Shown here piece by piece: positions 1 through 8,508 of a DNA stretch of 64,000 nucleotides. Under the pieces are notes generated by a model that ran no database searches, was not told the DNA's origin, and saw nothing but the letters and a program-made list of their open reading frames with translations. This stretch comes from Holophaga foetida DSM 6591 (GTDB lineage Bacteria > Acidobacteriota > Holophagae > Holophagales > Holophagaceae): positions 889,863 through 953,862 of the forward strand of contig NZ_KI912268.1 of the NCBI RefSeq assembly GCF_000242615.2. The letters are read 5' to 3'. The first letter of the stretch is position 1. The number at the start of each line of letters is the position of its first letter. Both the position numbers and the translations under genes were made by a program.

Positions 1-74
1 CACCCCACGGGCTCATACAACAAGGGGGTCAATATTCGTGTCGCCGGGTGGGTTAATTTTCATGTCGCTTGACA

Positions 75-199
75 GTCGTCTGGCGATGCGTCAACATCGC
101 GATGACCAAGGAGCCTTCATTTACATGGAATTGCTAGCTTTCTTACTGCGCGGGCCCGCCACACGGCGCCACCCCCGCCGCGGAGCGGCTTCGTTCAAC
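75..199 (+). repeat. Interspersed ~125-bp repeat with terminal hairpin, copy 1
   Basis: This stretch is nearly identical (about 85-90 percent by eye) to the reverse complement of 32257-32380. Both copies start with GTCGTCTGGCGATG and end with TCGTTCAAC, after which the flanks are unrelated. Near its left end the sequence can fold: GCGATG pairs with CATCGC and the outer GTCGTC pairs with GATGAC. Here the repeat abuts a fragment of an AbiEii toxin gene; the other copy abuts a fragment of ahpC, so it behaves like a mobile-element end or a miniature element that lands in, or remains beside, broken genes. No transposase is attached to either copy. Confidence 0.7.
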
Positions 200-431
200 C
201 GCAATCGCAGAGAAATTGCACACGATGGCACTCCTTGGCCTCGACAACTCCCGCGCCAAGGACTACTTCGACCTATGGCACCTGGCCCAGAACCATACCT
301 TCGAGGCATCAAGCCTGGCGGGGGCGATCCAGGCCACCTTTATCCGCCGTGGCACAGAATGGCCCCAGCCGGTTCCTGAAGGCCTGTCGGCGCCGATATT
401 TACCCGCCAAACTAGTTGTTCAGTCGGATAG
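200..431 (+). pseudogene. AbiEii-type nucleotidyltransferase toxin, C-terminal fragment
   Basis: The frame starting at 216 encodes about 70 residues containing NSRAKDYFDLWHLA followed by IQATFIRRGTEWP. This matches the C-terminal helical part of AbiEii/AbiGii nucleotidyltransferase toxins; the intact gene in this window has the equivalent RAKDIFDLW. The nucleotidyltransferase core is absent and the fragment begins directly after the interspersed repeat at 75-199, so it is a dead remnant. It is on the opposite strand to the intact AbiE operon next to it. Confidence 0.65.
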
Positions 432-577
432 GCCGGGAGCGATTGGCTGACGCGCCCCCCCCGCAGACAACCTCATTTTCTTCATATTGATAAATAGATG
501 CTGGATACTGTGTTTCTCTATGCTCTCTACGCCATCCCGGGATCGGGCGCATTGGCAATGAGCTCTGGTACGAATAC

Positions 578-1507
578 TCATGACCAGAGCTTTCTTACCG
601 GATCCCACGACAGCTCTGGCCCAGTCCCCAGGCTTCTTTCCACCATAGGCCGGATGAACGCCTGTACCTCGGAAACGACATCTCCAAACAGGGGGGTGAC
701 AATGTGCCTGGAACGGACATAGGAATCCCAGATGCGCCTGAGGTTTGGATCCGTCCCATAACCCGGTTCCAAGACACTTGCATCCATTCGCCGCACACTT
801 ACCGTGCGTCCAGCCACCCCATCCCGATAATCTGCCGTAACTTTGAGAGCTTCGGCAACCATATTCAAATGGAGATCCTTGCCAACCCTGGAGATCACCC
901 AAAGATCGAAGATGTCCTTGGCGCGGGTAGTGGCCAAGCCTCGCACCAAGACCGTTTCCACCTTTTCAGCCAGGAAGGTCTCCACCGGATAGCCCTGAAC
1001 AAGTCCCCCTTGAAAACCCTCCAGGATCGGATGGATTTCGACAAGACTTGGGCCAGGGGTGATGGGATCTCCAAAACTGAGATCCAGCTTGATGCTGCGG
1101 GAGTGTTTGGGACCAAAACGAAAGGGGATCGTGTAACGCCGACAAGGATATCCAGTGTCTTCGCGGATATCTTGCCAAGTCATCAGGTCTGCCAGGAATT
1201 CCAGACGGTCACCAACATCGATGCCCAAGATCTCCCGGAGGACAGAGTCCATAGAATCGCTGGAAAGCCTGATGGCAAGAAAGTCTAGATCCTCCGTTGG
1301 ACGATTCCATTGGCGAGTGAGGAAGTACAGTAGGATGCCACCTTTGAGGACCAACTGGTCCCGATAACGACTTTCGGCGACTCGGGCCAGAAAACGTTCA
1401 AGAACGAAAAGGACTTGGGCATTTTCGACGCTTTGCCCAACAACGCGTTGGTTGCTCAATCGCTTGAGCACACTATCGGGACTCTTGGTATCGCGCGGCT
1501 TCTTCAT
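578..1507 (-). CDS. abiEii: AbiEii-family nucleotidyltransferase toxin
   Basis: Toxin of a type IV abortive-infection toxin-antitoxin pair; family members transfer nucleotides to a cellular target and arrest growth during phage infection. The protein is about 309 residues. The substrate-binding GG and catalytic acidic motif are visible in VLKGGILLYFLT followed by RPTEDLDFLA, with a third acidic site in IKLDLSFGD and a conserved EKVETVLVRG...TRAKDIFDLW segment near the C-terminus. I start it at the ATG at 1507 because this overlaps the antitoxin stop by four bases (ATGA); upstream in-frame codons lie inside the antitoxin. It looks intact, unlike the three other AbiEii copies nearby. Confidence 0.85.
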   Translation of the reverse strand: MKKPRDTKSPDSVLKRLSNQRVVGQSVENAQVLFVLERFLARVAESRYRDQLVLKGGILLYFLTRQWNRPTEDLDFLAIRLSSDSMDSVLREILGIDVGDRLEFLADLMTWQDIREDTGYPCRRYTIPFRFGPKHSRSIKLDLSFGDPITPGPSLVEIHPILEGFQGGLVQGYPVETFLAEKVETVLVRGLATTRAKDIFDLWVISRVGKDLHLNMVAEALKVTADYRDGVAGRTVSVRRMDASVLEPGYGTDPNLRRIWDSYVRSRHIVTPLFGDVVSEVQAFIRPMVERSLGTGPELSWDPVRKLWS

Positions 1508-2082
1508 GCCAAGATGACCGAAAGATAGCCGCGCAGGGTCGTCCGGACCCGGCAAACCTTTTCCCACTGGATCAGGTCATCAGGCAGTCCACCCTGCCGA
1601 AGGAAGGTCTTCAAGGCTTCGAAGGCGACTTCAACCCCGACCTTATCCCGGAACCGGAGAGCATCGCAAACCGTCTTGGCCTTGCTGTAGATCCGAACTC
1701 TGGTCCCATTGATCTTGACCGTTTCTATCCCCGCCGCATGAGCGGCCTCTCCAAGACGAATGAACCGTGCGGGAAAGGCCATGCGCGGAACCCAAGAGGT
1801 ATTGGGAATGGCAACCCAGGTTTCCGAAGGAATGGTGGTCGTCAACCCGTAGTAGGACAGGGCGGATAGGAGGCAGATGACCCCATCGGGAACAGCGAGG
1901 CAGGCGTCCGCCAAATCCTGATGCAGCCAATGACCCTTGGCAGCAGAGCGGTAGACCCCAGGACGCAGCTTCTGAAGGCGGCCATCCTGAGCCATCCTCA
2001 AAATGGCCGTCCCCCTTCCCCGACGCTTTGCGGAGGAGAGACGAACAACATCTCTTCTAAGTTCTGGCTGCCTCTTTTGCAT
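1504..2082 (-). CDS. abiEi: AbiEi-family antitoxin / transcriptional regulator
   Basis: Cognate antitoxin of the downstream AbiEii toxin, about 192 residues. The N-terminus holds the winged-helix segment typical of AbiEi (GRLQKLRPGVYRSA), followed by the conserved VICLLSALSYYGLTT region and a C-terminal domain that in the family opposes the toxin. AbiEi proteins also repress their own operon by binding inverted repeats in the promoter; a candidate repeat lies at 2102-2119. The ATG at 2082 is preferred to upstream starts because the peptide preceding it is not AbiEi-like. Confidence 0.82.
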   Translation of the reverse strand: MQKRQPELRRDVVRLSSAKRRGRGTAILRMAQDGRLQKLRPGVYRSAAKGHWLHQDLADACLAVPDGVICLLSALSYYGLTTTIPSETWVAIPNTSWVPRMAFPARFIRLGEAAHAAGIETVKINGTRVRIYSKAKTVCDALRFRDKVGVEVAFEALKTFLRQGGLPDDLIQWEKVCRVRTTLRGYLSVILA

Positions 2083-2101
2083 CGTAATCGCTCGTTTCCA
2101 T

Positions 2102-2119
2102 ACACTCAAAAAATAGTGT
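2102..2119. promoter_or_regulatory. Inverted repeat upstream of abiE operon
   Basis: ACACT and AGTGT arms are separated by eight mostly A/T bases, about 20 bases upstream of the AbiEi start. The position suits an operator for AbiEi autorepression; that role is inferred. Confidence 0.35.
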
Positions 2120-2475
2120 GAATGTTTCACGTCGTCAATACTCAAAATACACCTTGTCACAAGGCAAACCACAGGCAAAACAACCACTCCCCAAGCAAAC
2201 GGACAGCGCCGCGATCATTGACCAACCAATTTTCTCCCCTGCAGGGCGCCAGGGCGTCGTGATCGACGTGAACACCCCCCAATTGGTCATCTACGCTGCC
2301 CATCTGGATACTTGCGGTGCATGGATCCTCCTTGCCCGGTGCGGCACAGGTCGTCCGCTGGCGCGCCCTGGCTTCCCCTGCCCGATCTACCCGCTTCGGC
2401 GGTCTGACCGGTTCGGGGAGCTCGGGAGCTGACGCGGACTCCCCCCAGGTGCCCACACCGGGCAAGGCGGCTCCC
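2120..2475. other. Intergenic stretch without recognisable gene
   Basis: Between the abiE promoter and the IstB remnant I find only open frames with no family resemblance, on either strand. It may hold decayed IS21 sequence, because a recognisable IstB tail begins immediately to its right. Confidence 0.4.
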
Positions 2476-2634
2476 ATGACCCACCCCAAGACCCACATGA
2501 CCATTAAGAACAGCCAGGCGCAGTTCTCCGAACTTGATGACAGCCACGTCATCACAATCAAAGGTGAGAGCTACCGCCTAAAGGAGAGACACAAGGCTGG
2601 GTTGATCCGGCAAGGGGTGACCGCGGCCCCCTGA
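2476..2634 (+). pseudogene. IS21-family IstB helper protein, C-terminal remnant
   Basis: The last ~35 residues of this frame (SHVITIKGESYRLKERHKAG) match the conserved C-terminal tail of IS21-family IstB ATPases, which normally end HxSHVINIKGESYRLKEKRKAGLL. The AAA+ ATP-binding core of IstB (about 250 residues) and the IstA transposase are missing. The tail ends within a few bases of the point where the convergent AbiEii gene loses homology, so an IS21-type insertion followed by deletion probably destroyed that toxin. Confidence 0.68.
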
Positions 2635-2639
2635 TCGTG

Positions 2640-2854
2640 ACGCGACGGTGACCCCTCCCCAACCACAGCTCGAAGAGCATGGCCCCCTTGAGCACAAAGA
2701 CATCCCGGTATTCCGAACGGCTCAAGCGATGGAGCAGACGCTCGATGCCATACCGCTTAAGGACCAAGTCCAGATCCTCGCCACGGCTCTCGGCGAGGTT
2801 CAACAGGCGCGCCCGGACGGAGGCCACCAGGTCCTTCTTGGGTTCCGGACTCAC
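2640..2854 (-). pseudogene. AbiEii toxin, truncated after ~70 residues
   Basis: The reading frame starts at the ATG at 2854, overlapping the AbiEi stop by four bases as in intact AbiE operons. It encodes the AbiEii N-terminus up to RDVFVLKGAMLFELWLGRGHRR. Where family members continue with RPTRDLD, the homology stops at about 2640 and the frame runs into IS21-type sequence, ending at 2558. The catalytic acidic residues are therefore lost and the toxin cannot be active, while its antitoxin gene remains complete. Confidence 0.75.
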
Positions 2855-3459
2855 AGGATCGCCTCCATGTAGGGCCGCATCAGGTTCCAGACCCGCCCCT
2901 GCCTTGCAGCCTCGGCTAGATCCGCTGGGGTGCTCAGCCTGCGCTGAAGGGCCTCCTTCAGAGCCTGGACGGCCACATCCAGGCCAACCTGCCGACGATG
3001 CTTGAAGCAGTCGGCCACAGTCCTCGGCACATCGGTGACTGGCACGGGGGTCCCTTCAATGACCGGATGGATCACACCCGTTGCCAGCCGCTCCGGCTCA
3101 CAGCGGAAGACCCGGAGAACCGGATAGTCCACCCCGGGATGACGAGCCTTGCGACTCACCAGCATCCACACCTCGTGGGGCATCTCCAGCGTGAGCTCAT
3201 GGAAGCGGAGCGCAGAGAGCAGGCCAATGATGCCGTTGGGAACCCGACGGGAGGCCTCCAGAAGCGTATGGTGCTCTGTCCATTCACCGTCCGCCAGGGT
3301 GTACAGCCCGCGCCCTGAGCGTTCCAGAAGGCCTCGACGGTACATCTGGGCCAGGCATCCAGGAGGAAGTCCGAACTGATCCAGGTCCATGGGCCGAAGA
3401 ACCCCCCGCTCACGCATCAGCGCGATTACCTGGGTGACCATGGGGCTTGGACCGGACAT
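2851..3459 (-). CDS. abiEi: AbiEi-family antitoxin, orphaned
   Basis: A 202-residue AbiEi-type regulator: N-terminal winged helix (LAQMYRRGLLERSGRGLYTLAD), the IIGLLSALRFHELT segment, then a C-terminal domain with RTVADCFKHRRQVGLDVAV. It resembles the antitoxin at 1504-2082 in layout but is clearly divergent, so the two operons are not recent duplicates. Its toxin partner is truncated, leaving an antitoxin without a functional toxin. Retention of an intact frame could mean it still neutralises the neighbouring toxin or acts only as a repressor; neither can be told from sequence. Confidence 0.8.
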   Translation of the reverse strand: MSGPSPMVTQVIALMRERGVLRPMDLDQFGLPPGCLAQMYRRGLLERSGRGLYTLADGEWTEHHTLLEASRRVPNGIIGLLSALRFHELTLEMPHEVWMLVSRKARHPGVDYPVLRVFRCEPERLATGVIHPVIEGTPVPVTDVPRTVADCFKHRRQVGLDVAVQALKEALQRRLSTPADLAEAARQGRVWNLMRPYMEAIL

Positions 3460-3568
3460 AACGATAGTGTCGGCTACTTATATCAAATTACCAACATTTT
3501 CATCAGGAGAGGCGAAGGTCGACCCACATGATACCCCCAAGGGAATACCGAGGAGGCATGGGCATCGG

Positions 3569-5341
3569 TCATGCCTCCATCAGCCCCAGCCTCCTCAACT
3601 GGCCAAGAAGTGCATTCACGGATCCCTGCACCTGCTCGGGAAGGGCCTTCAGCGAGGCATCTGCCTCTTCGTCAAACAGGGCCTCCACCAGGATAGTAGC
3701 CTTGCTGGCGGCCTCGAACTGTTCCTCAGGGGTCCAGGCATCCTCCCCTGCCAAGTCAGGATTGAAAGCGACCCGCAGGGCCTTCAGATGGGTCTTAACA
3801 TCAGGCGGGAGTGCGTCCACTTGGCCATACAGACCACTCAAGACCTCACGGGCCTGATCGACCACCGTCTGCAGCATCCCCTTGGCCTGGGGCTTGATCC
3901 TTGATCGGACCGACGTGCTGGCCTGTCCATCCTCCGGGTCCTTCTGGCCAATCCCGCGAGTGGCGATGATGACTTCCGCCTTCATATGCGTGTCCTTCGA
4001 GACGACATGCATGTATCGGTTCGCAGAGTCCAGGCTCACCCAACCCATGTAGTGCTGGACCTCACCTCGCTCCAACCCGGAACGGAGCAGATCGGTGGCC
4101 ATGGTGTGACGCAGATCGTGCAACCTCGTCTCCTCCGGGAGGTGAAGCAGGCCCCGGATCGCTTCCCAGGTATCCTGGATATTGCTCCAGGGCTTTTCGG
4201 GATCCAGGTAACCGGGGAACACCCAACCAGCCTTGGGACGACCGGCGGCTTCCCAAAGCCGGACCAACAGGGCCCTCGCCGGCGAGGTCATCCGAATGTA
4301 CTTTGTCCGCTTGACTCTCGGCCTCTTTGCGCCTGTTTTGGTCACCGCGAATTTCAACAGCCCAAGTTCAAAATCGACAGCACCCCAGGAAAGCCGAAGG
4401 GCCTCGCGGTGGCGAAGACCCGTGTGAAAGATCAGATCGATGGCATCCAACGCGATTCCGGCGAACTGTTCCTCGCTCCGAGAGTGGGGCTTGCAGCGAC
4501 TGGTTTCGGACTCCAGGAAGGCACGCAGACGGAGTTGGTCCTCCCGCCCCAGGTAGACGAAATCTTCGGATTCCGGCTCCAAGGGGATCGCCCGACAGGG
4601 GTTGTGTTCAAGTCCTTGCCAATGCTTGGATTCCTTGCCCAGCTGGTACTTGAACATCCCCGAGAGCATCGATATGACCCGGTTGGCCTGAATGTCCGAT
4701 GGGACAGATTCGGCTTTGACGAAGTTGACCTTGCGCCGACGGGTGTATTCGATTCCCCCCTTTGACACCTTCTCCTGAATGTCCTGGATATGGCTCATGG
4801 CGACCTGGGAAAGCTGGAGCGACTTGAAGCTCTTCGGAATAAATCGGTCCCAGAACCTCTGGTACCTTTCCCTAGTCGACTTAGCTAGGCCCTTGGGCCA
4901 GAAATGCGACTTCCAGTCCTCGAAGAGATCCTTCACAGTAGTAAGCGAGACCGGCTGGCGGTGGGCAAAAGGATCCTTTTTGTCGCGGATATTCTGGTTG
5001 ATTTTCTGAGCCTCTTCACGCGCCTTTGTCGCAGTCATGATGCCAAACTGTCCGATCCGGAAATATTTCTCCTTACCGTCAATCGCAAAGGTGTACCCAA
5101 AGACTTTGGGAATCTCTCCATGCTCGTCCGGTTGATAGACCCGGACCGAGAAACCGGGGATCCGGGGGTCCCGCATCCAGTAGTCCCTCTTGTCCGCGGG
5201 CGGGCGCGGCAGGGACTCCACAAAGGAATCCGTCAGCAGAGCCCGCTTGGGCTTGTTCCAGGTCACCCCGGTTCCCCGTCCTCCCTTCCCCCCGTAGCCA
5301 ACCCCCAGGGAGCTCGCACCCAATGATGATGTTTTCGTCAT
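3569..5341 (-). CDS. int: Site-specific tyrosine recombinase (integrase) of a tRNA-targeting element
   Basis: 590-residue integrase that would catalyse integration and excision at a tRNA gene. The N-terminal ~100 residues form an arm-DNA-binding domain of the DUF4102 type (GYTFAIDGKEKYFRIGQFG), followed by a SAM-like core-binding domain (~130-260). The catalytic domain shows R in HTGLRHREALRL, H-x-x-R in LHDLRHTMATDLL, the HYMGW motif and the tyrosine nucleophile in SANRYMHVV. A ~120-residue C-terminal extension beyond the tyrosine is unusual for the family and has no recognisable domain. The gene lies about 190 bases from a partial tRNA, with tandem repeats between them, so it is the recombinase of this island. 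Confidence 0.88.
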   Translation of the reverse strand: MTKTSSLGASSLGVGYGGKGGRGTGVTWNKPKRALLTDSFVESLPRPPADKRDYWMRDPRIPGFSVRVYQPDEHGEIPKVFGYTFAIDGKEKYFRIGQFGIMTATKAREEAQKINQNIRDKKDPFAHRQPVSLTTVKDLFEDWKSHFWPKGLAKSTRERYQRFWDRFIPKSFKSLQLSQVAMSHIQDIQEKVSKGGIEYTRRRKVNFVKAESVPSDIQANRVISMLSGMFKYQLGKESKHWQGLEHNPCRAIPLEPESEDFVYLGREDQLRLRAFLESETSRCKPHSRSEEQFAGIALDAIDLIFHTGLRHREALRLSWGAVDFELGLLKFAVTKTGAKRPRVKRTKYIRMTSPARALLVRLWEAAGRPKAGWVFPGYLDPEKPWSNIQDTWEAIRGLLHLPEETRLHDLRHTMATDLLRSGLERGEVQHYMGWVSLDSANRYMHVVSKDTHMKAEVIIATRGIGQKDPEDGQASTSVRSRIKPQAKGMLQTVVDQAREVLSGLYGQVDALPPDVKTHLKALRVAFNPDLAGEDAWTPEEQFEAASKATILVEALFDEEADASLKALPEQVQGSVNALLGQLRRLGLMEA

Positions 5342-5366
5342 ATTAGGCCCCTAAAACAGGTCGTAT

Positions 5367-5391
5367 TTAGCGTAGGGTCTTAGCGTAGGGT
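5367..5391 (+). repeat. Tandem 12-bp repeats, possible integrase arm sites
   Basis: TTAGCGTAGGGT occurs twice, at 5367-5378 and 5380-5391, just upstream of the integrase start and between it and the tRNA-derived core. Tyrosine integrases with an N-terminal arm-binding domain use short direct repeats in this position, so these are candidate arm-type sites. Confidence 0.45.
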
Positions 5392-5534
5392 TTTCAAGGT
5401 CGCAAACCCCCTTTTTGCTGCTTCACTTATCCGGGCCAAACGCATCCAAGGCGTGGAATAGAAAATAATAAGTGGCTATTCTTGCTGTATCATATAGGCT
5501 TTAAAAGCAACTATAGCAAGTCTAGAAAATGTAT

Positions 5535-5589
5535 GACTTAGGGTCTCATAATCCCTAGGTCGACAGTTCGAGTCTGTCTCCAGCCACCA
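5535..5589 (+). other. Partial tRNA-Met/Ile2 (CAU) 3' part, element attachment site
   Basis: The sequence folds as the anticodon arm (5540-5556, loop CTCATAA with anticodon CAU), variable loop (5557-5561), T-arm (GACAG 5562-5566, CTGTC 5574-5578), 3' acceptor strand TCCAGCC, discriminator A and CCA. The matching 5' acceptor strand (GGCTGGA) is not present about 73 bases upstream, so this is only the 3' portion of a tRNA. With an integrase beside it, this marks the right attachment site. The terminator that follows at 5595 belongs to the original tRNA transcript, so the chromosome is to the right and the intact tRNA should lie beyond the left edge of the window. Confidence 0.75.
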
Positions 5590-5594
5590 CACTT

Positions 5595-5627
5595 AAACCC
5601 CGAAGTTTCAAGACTTCGGGGTTTTTG
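5595..5627 (+). terminator. Rho-independent terminator after the tRNA fragment
   Basis: Twelve-base arms AAACCCCGAAGT (5595-5606) and ACTTCGGGGTTT (5613-5624) enclose a six-base loop and are followed by T residues. It probably terminated the tRNA transcript at the integration site. Confidence 0.8.
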
Positions 5628-5818
5628 TTTTTGGCATATGCTCACCAAATGGCATCCCCTGGGTTTCCCATTCTCGGTTTAGAAAATCCAGCATTTTCAA
5701 TAACCTGGAGATTCCGTTTCCCACAGCAGTCCCACAGGAGTCCCACAGGTTCGGGGGGATTTCCCGCCCGGCAAGGTGCTCCTGGGCCCACTCACGGTCG
5801 TCCTGCAGGGGGCTCCAC
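5628..5818. other. Intergenic stretch without recognisable gene
   Basis: Nothing family-like is visible between the terminator and the next AbiEii fragment. A short duplicated CAGTCCCACAGGAGTCCCACAGG-type motif near 5725-5750 is the only structure seen. Confidence 0.4.
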
Positions 5819-6112
5819 GTGACGACAACAATTACCCATGCGCATCGCACATACCATGCGGATTTCGCCCTCAAAGGCGCAGCCCTCCACCACCTTTGGA
5901 GTAAAGCCTTTCCCCGGCCGACCCGAGATCTAGACATCGTGGCATGGGGTGAACCGGCCCTGCCCCGCATGGAGGAGATCTTCCGGGAAATCTGCCGAAT
6001 GGAGTGCCAGGAGGATGCGTTGAGATTCGATCCCGCAAGCGATTACCTGACCGGGTTGCTAAAACACGCCGGGGATGTGTGGACCTACCCCACGCCCCCA
6101 ATGGGAATCTGA
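5819..6112 (+). pseudogene. AbiEii toxin fragment, N-terminal/core part
   Basis: The frame contains FALKGAALHHLW, RPTRDLDIVAWGEP and EIFREICRMECQEDALRFDPAS, which are the substrate-binding and catalytic blocks of AbiEii nucleotidyltransferases. It lacks the N-terminal ~40 residues, diverges after residue ~75 and has no C-terminal KDIFDLW region, so it is a remnant. It lies on the chromosomal side of the tRNA-derived attachment site, suggesting an older insertion at the same place. No antitoxin gene accompanies it. Confidence 0.62.
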
Positions 6113-6273
6113 ATTTCCAGGAAGTGGGCTACACCTCGAAGGAAATCAAGAAGTTGACGAGCCCAGAACGCTATTTCAACAAGGTTGCCGATAAAATGCG
6201 TGAGGAATGGTGAGCCGGTGCGAGTTGGATTTTCTTTCCACCACACCCTTTTCAGAGAGGCTAGAGTAGAGCC

Positions 6274-8508
6274 ATGGCTCAAAACAACCAGTCCGACCCC
6301 TTCACGCTGGAACAGGCCAGACGCGTTGCCGCGCGCAACGGAGAGGAGGTCATTCCAGGCTTCTGCGCCATGTGCGGACCTGCCCCCCAGGCATGCGGCA
6401 TCTACGCCTTTGTCAAAGATGGTCGATTCGTTCGCGCCGCGGGCATGGCGGAATCCCCGGTGAACCGGGGAGGGCTATGTCCCAAAGCCCACGCGGCACC
6501 ACAGTGGGTCTATTCGCCGGATCGCCTGAAATATCCCCTCAAGCGCATCGGCGAGAAGGGTGAGGGCAAGTTCGAGCGCATCTCTTGGGATGAAGCCATC
6601 CAGATCGTCGCGAATACCCTGAAGCGCCAGAAGGCGGCCTACGGGCCGGAGTCCCTGGCCATCCTCTCCCCGGCCCTCCGGAGCTACAGCGACTACCTGC
6701 GCCGTTTCCTGACCGTCCACGGCAGTCCCAACTATGGTCACAGCGGCATCTGCGCCATGCAACGGGCCTTTGCCTTCATGTACACCCTAGGGGATTGGCC
6801 CGGTCCCGAACTAGGGAAAAGCGATCTCATCATCTATTGGGGGCGGCAGCCCATCTATTCCGGCGCCGCCGCCCCCAGTCCCAAGCTGCTCGTGGGAGCC
6901 AAGGCGAGGGGGGCTAAGATCATCGCCATCAAGCCCTCAATGGAGCCGGATGCGGGCATGGCGGATATCTGGCTGCCCCTCCGGCCCGGCACCGATGCAG
7001 CCCTGGCCCTGGCCATGCTCCACGTGGTGGTGGGCGAAGACCTGATCGATGCTGCCTTCGTGGAGCAGTGGTGTTTCGGATTCCCCCAGTTGAAGGCCCA
7101 TGTTCAAAAATTCTCTCCGGAATGGGCCGAGGGCATCACCGGCGTCGGCGCCCAGCAGATCCGGGATGTAGCACGCCTCTATGCGACCACCCCCCGGGCC
7201 TCCATCGATCTGGGCAACGGCGTGGAGCATGCACCCTCCTCCAATGACGCCATCCGGGCGGTTGCGATTCTCATCGCCATTACCGGCCACCTTGACCGCC
7301 CCGGTGGGAATCTCTTCGGGGGCCCCTTCGGCGTCCCCTCCACCATGCCCCTGCCTCAGGACATCTCTCTGCGGGAGCGCTTCACTCAGGAGATGGTGGA
7401 CAAACTGGTGGGGCCCGAGTTTCCCCGCCCGTTCCAACCCTTCGTGGAGGGACTCTCCTCCGCCTACTACCGGATCCTGGATAGCGTTCTTACGGAAAAG
7501 CCCTATCCCATCCGAACCATCATCGCCCCCGGCACCCAACCCTCCGTGAGCACCCGGGGTTCGAAGCATGTCCTCGAAGCCCTCAAGAAGCTCGAATTCT
7601 ACGTGGTCGTCGATGTGACCCGCACCGCCGATATGGCCTATGCCGACATCGTGATCCCCACCGCCACCCCCTACGAATCGGACCACCCTTTTGATGGCCG
7701 AGGGGGTTGGCTCATGGCCCGGAACAAGATCATCGAGCCCCTGGGAGACTATAAATCAACCTACGAGTTCTTTCTGGATCTCGGCGTGGCCATGGGGTAC
7801 GGCGCGGACTTCTGGCACGGCAGCATGAGGGAGGCCATGGAGGCCCAGATGCAACCCTTCGGGATGACCCTCGACGAATTGAGGCAGCACCCCGTGGGCA
7901 TCACCTACGAGCCCCTCCCCAGAACCTACGAGAACTACGCAAAGGTCTTCCAACGCCGCAGCCCCCGCCTTTCCGGGGCTCCCTTCCTGCCCCAGGGGAA
8001 AGTGGCGATCTACAACACCTCCTTCGAGGCCGAGGGATTCAGTCCACTGCCCGAATGGCGGGAACCCCCCGAAAGTCTGACGGGAACGCCTGAACTGACC
8101 GGGCAATACCCCCTGATCCTTTCCGACTACCACACCTCGAAGAACTACACCGCATCCTGGCAGCGGAATCTCCCCCTCTTGCGGGAACTGGAGCCCCATC
8201 CCCTCCTCCACATCCACCCCGAGACCGCCTCCGTTCGGGGCATCGCTCAGGGGGACTGGGTGATCGTGGACTCCCCCCATGGGTCCATCCGGGTCAAGGC
8301 GGAACTCTTTCCAGGCATCCGACCCGATACGGTCATGGTCTTGCACGGCTGGTGGCAGGGATGCGGGGAGTTGGGGATGGAGGACATGCCGCTCCTCGCG
8401 GGGGGTGCCAACGTGAACGCGATGTACAGCGTCGAGGAAGGCAAGGCCTACGACCCCCTCATCACGGCCATGACCAGCCAAACCCTTGTGGAAGTCAGGA
8501 GGGCATGA
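6274..8508 (+). CDS. Molybdopterin oxidoreductase (DMSO reductase family), catalytic subunit
   Basis: 744-residue Mo/W-bisPGD enzyme with no Tat signal, so it is cytoplasmic. The N-terminal [4Fe-4S] site uses C31, C34, C41 and C69; the C-x2-C-x6-C spacing is three residues longer than the usual C-x2-C-x3-C. The likely metal ligand is C160 in GHSGICAMQ, followed by molybdopterin-binding and C-terminal MopB_CT domains (~630-744). The overall layout (RLKYPLKRIG, ADIWLPLRPGTDAALALAM) recalls the clade containing acetylene hydratase, but the residue after the second cysteine is Gly, not the catalytic Asp of that enzyme. It overlaps the electron-transfer subunit by ATGA. There is no membrane anchor gene. 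The substrate is unknown; thiosulfate/polysulfide, aromatic hydroxyl transfer or formate are all possible. Confidence 0.85.
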   Translation: MAQNNQSDPFTLEQARRVAARNGEEVIPGFCAMCGPAPQACGIYAFVKDGRFVRAAGMAESPVNRGGLCPKAHAAPQWVYSPDRLKYPLKRIGEKGEGKFERISWDEAIQIVANTLKRQKAAYGPESLAILSPALRSYSDYLRRFLTVHGSPNYGHSGICAMQRAFAFMYTLGDWPGPELGKSDLIIYWGRQPIYSGAAAPSPKLLVGAKARGAKIIAIKPSMEPDAGMADIWLPLRPGTDAALALAMLHVVVGEDLIDAAFVEQWCFGFPQLKAHVQKFSPEWAEGITGVGAQQIRDVARLYATTPRASIDLGNGVEHAPSSNDAIRAVAILIAITGHLDRPGGNLFGGPFGVPSTMPLPQDISLRERFTQEMVDKLVGPEFPRPFQPFVEGLSSAYYRILDSVLTEKPYPIRTIIAPGTQPSVSTRGSKHVLEALKKLEFYVVVDVTRTADMAYADIVIPTATPYESDHPFDGRGGWLMARNKIIEPLGDYKSTYEFFLDLGVAMGYGADFWHGSMREAMEAQMQPFGMTLDELRQHPVGITYEPLPRTYENYAKVFQRRSPRLSGAPFLPQGKVAIYNTSFEAEGFSPLPEWREPPESLTGTPELTGQYPLILSDYHTSKNYTASWQRNLPLLRELEPHPLLHIHPETASVRGIAQGDWVIVDSPHGSIRVKAELFPGIRPDTVMVLHGWWQGCGELGMEDMPLLAGGANVNAMYSVEEGKAYDPLITAMTSQTLVEVRRA

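Noticed and set aside
578..1288. Long plus-strand frame 704-1288 across the toxin gene
   Set aside because: It is antisense to the clear AbiEii coding frame and has no family match; a GC-bias shadow.
5516..5589. A complete tRNA at the attachment site
   Set aside because: The anticodon arm, T-arm and CCA are good, but the 5' acceptor strand does not pair and the D-loop lacks GG; only the 3' part is present.
6274..8508. Acetylene hydratase or pyrogallol-phloroglucinol transhydroxylase
   Set aside because: The Asp after the second cluster cysteine needed for acetylene hydratase is Gly, and transhydroxylase large subunits are longer and use a Ser ligand; kept as unknown substrate.
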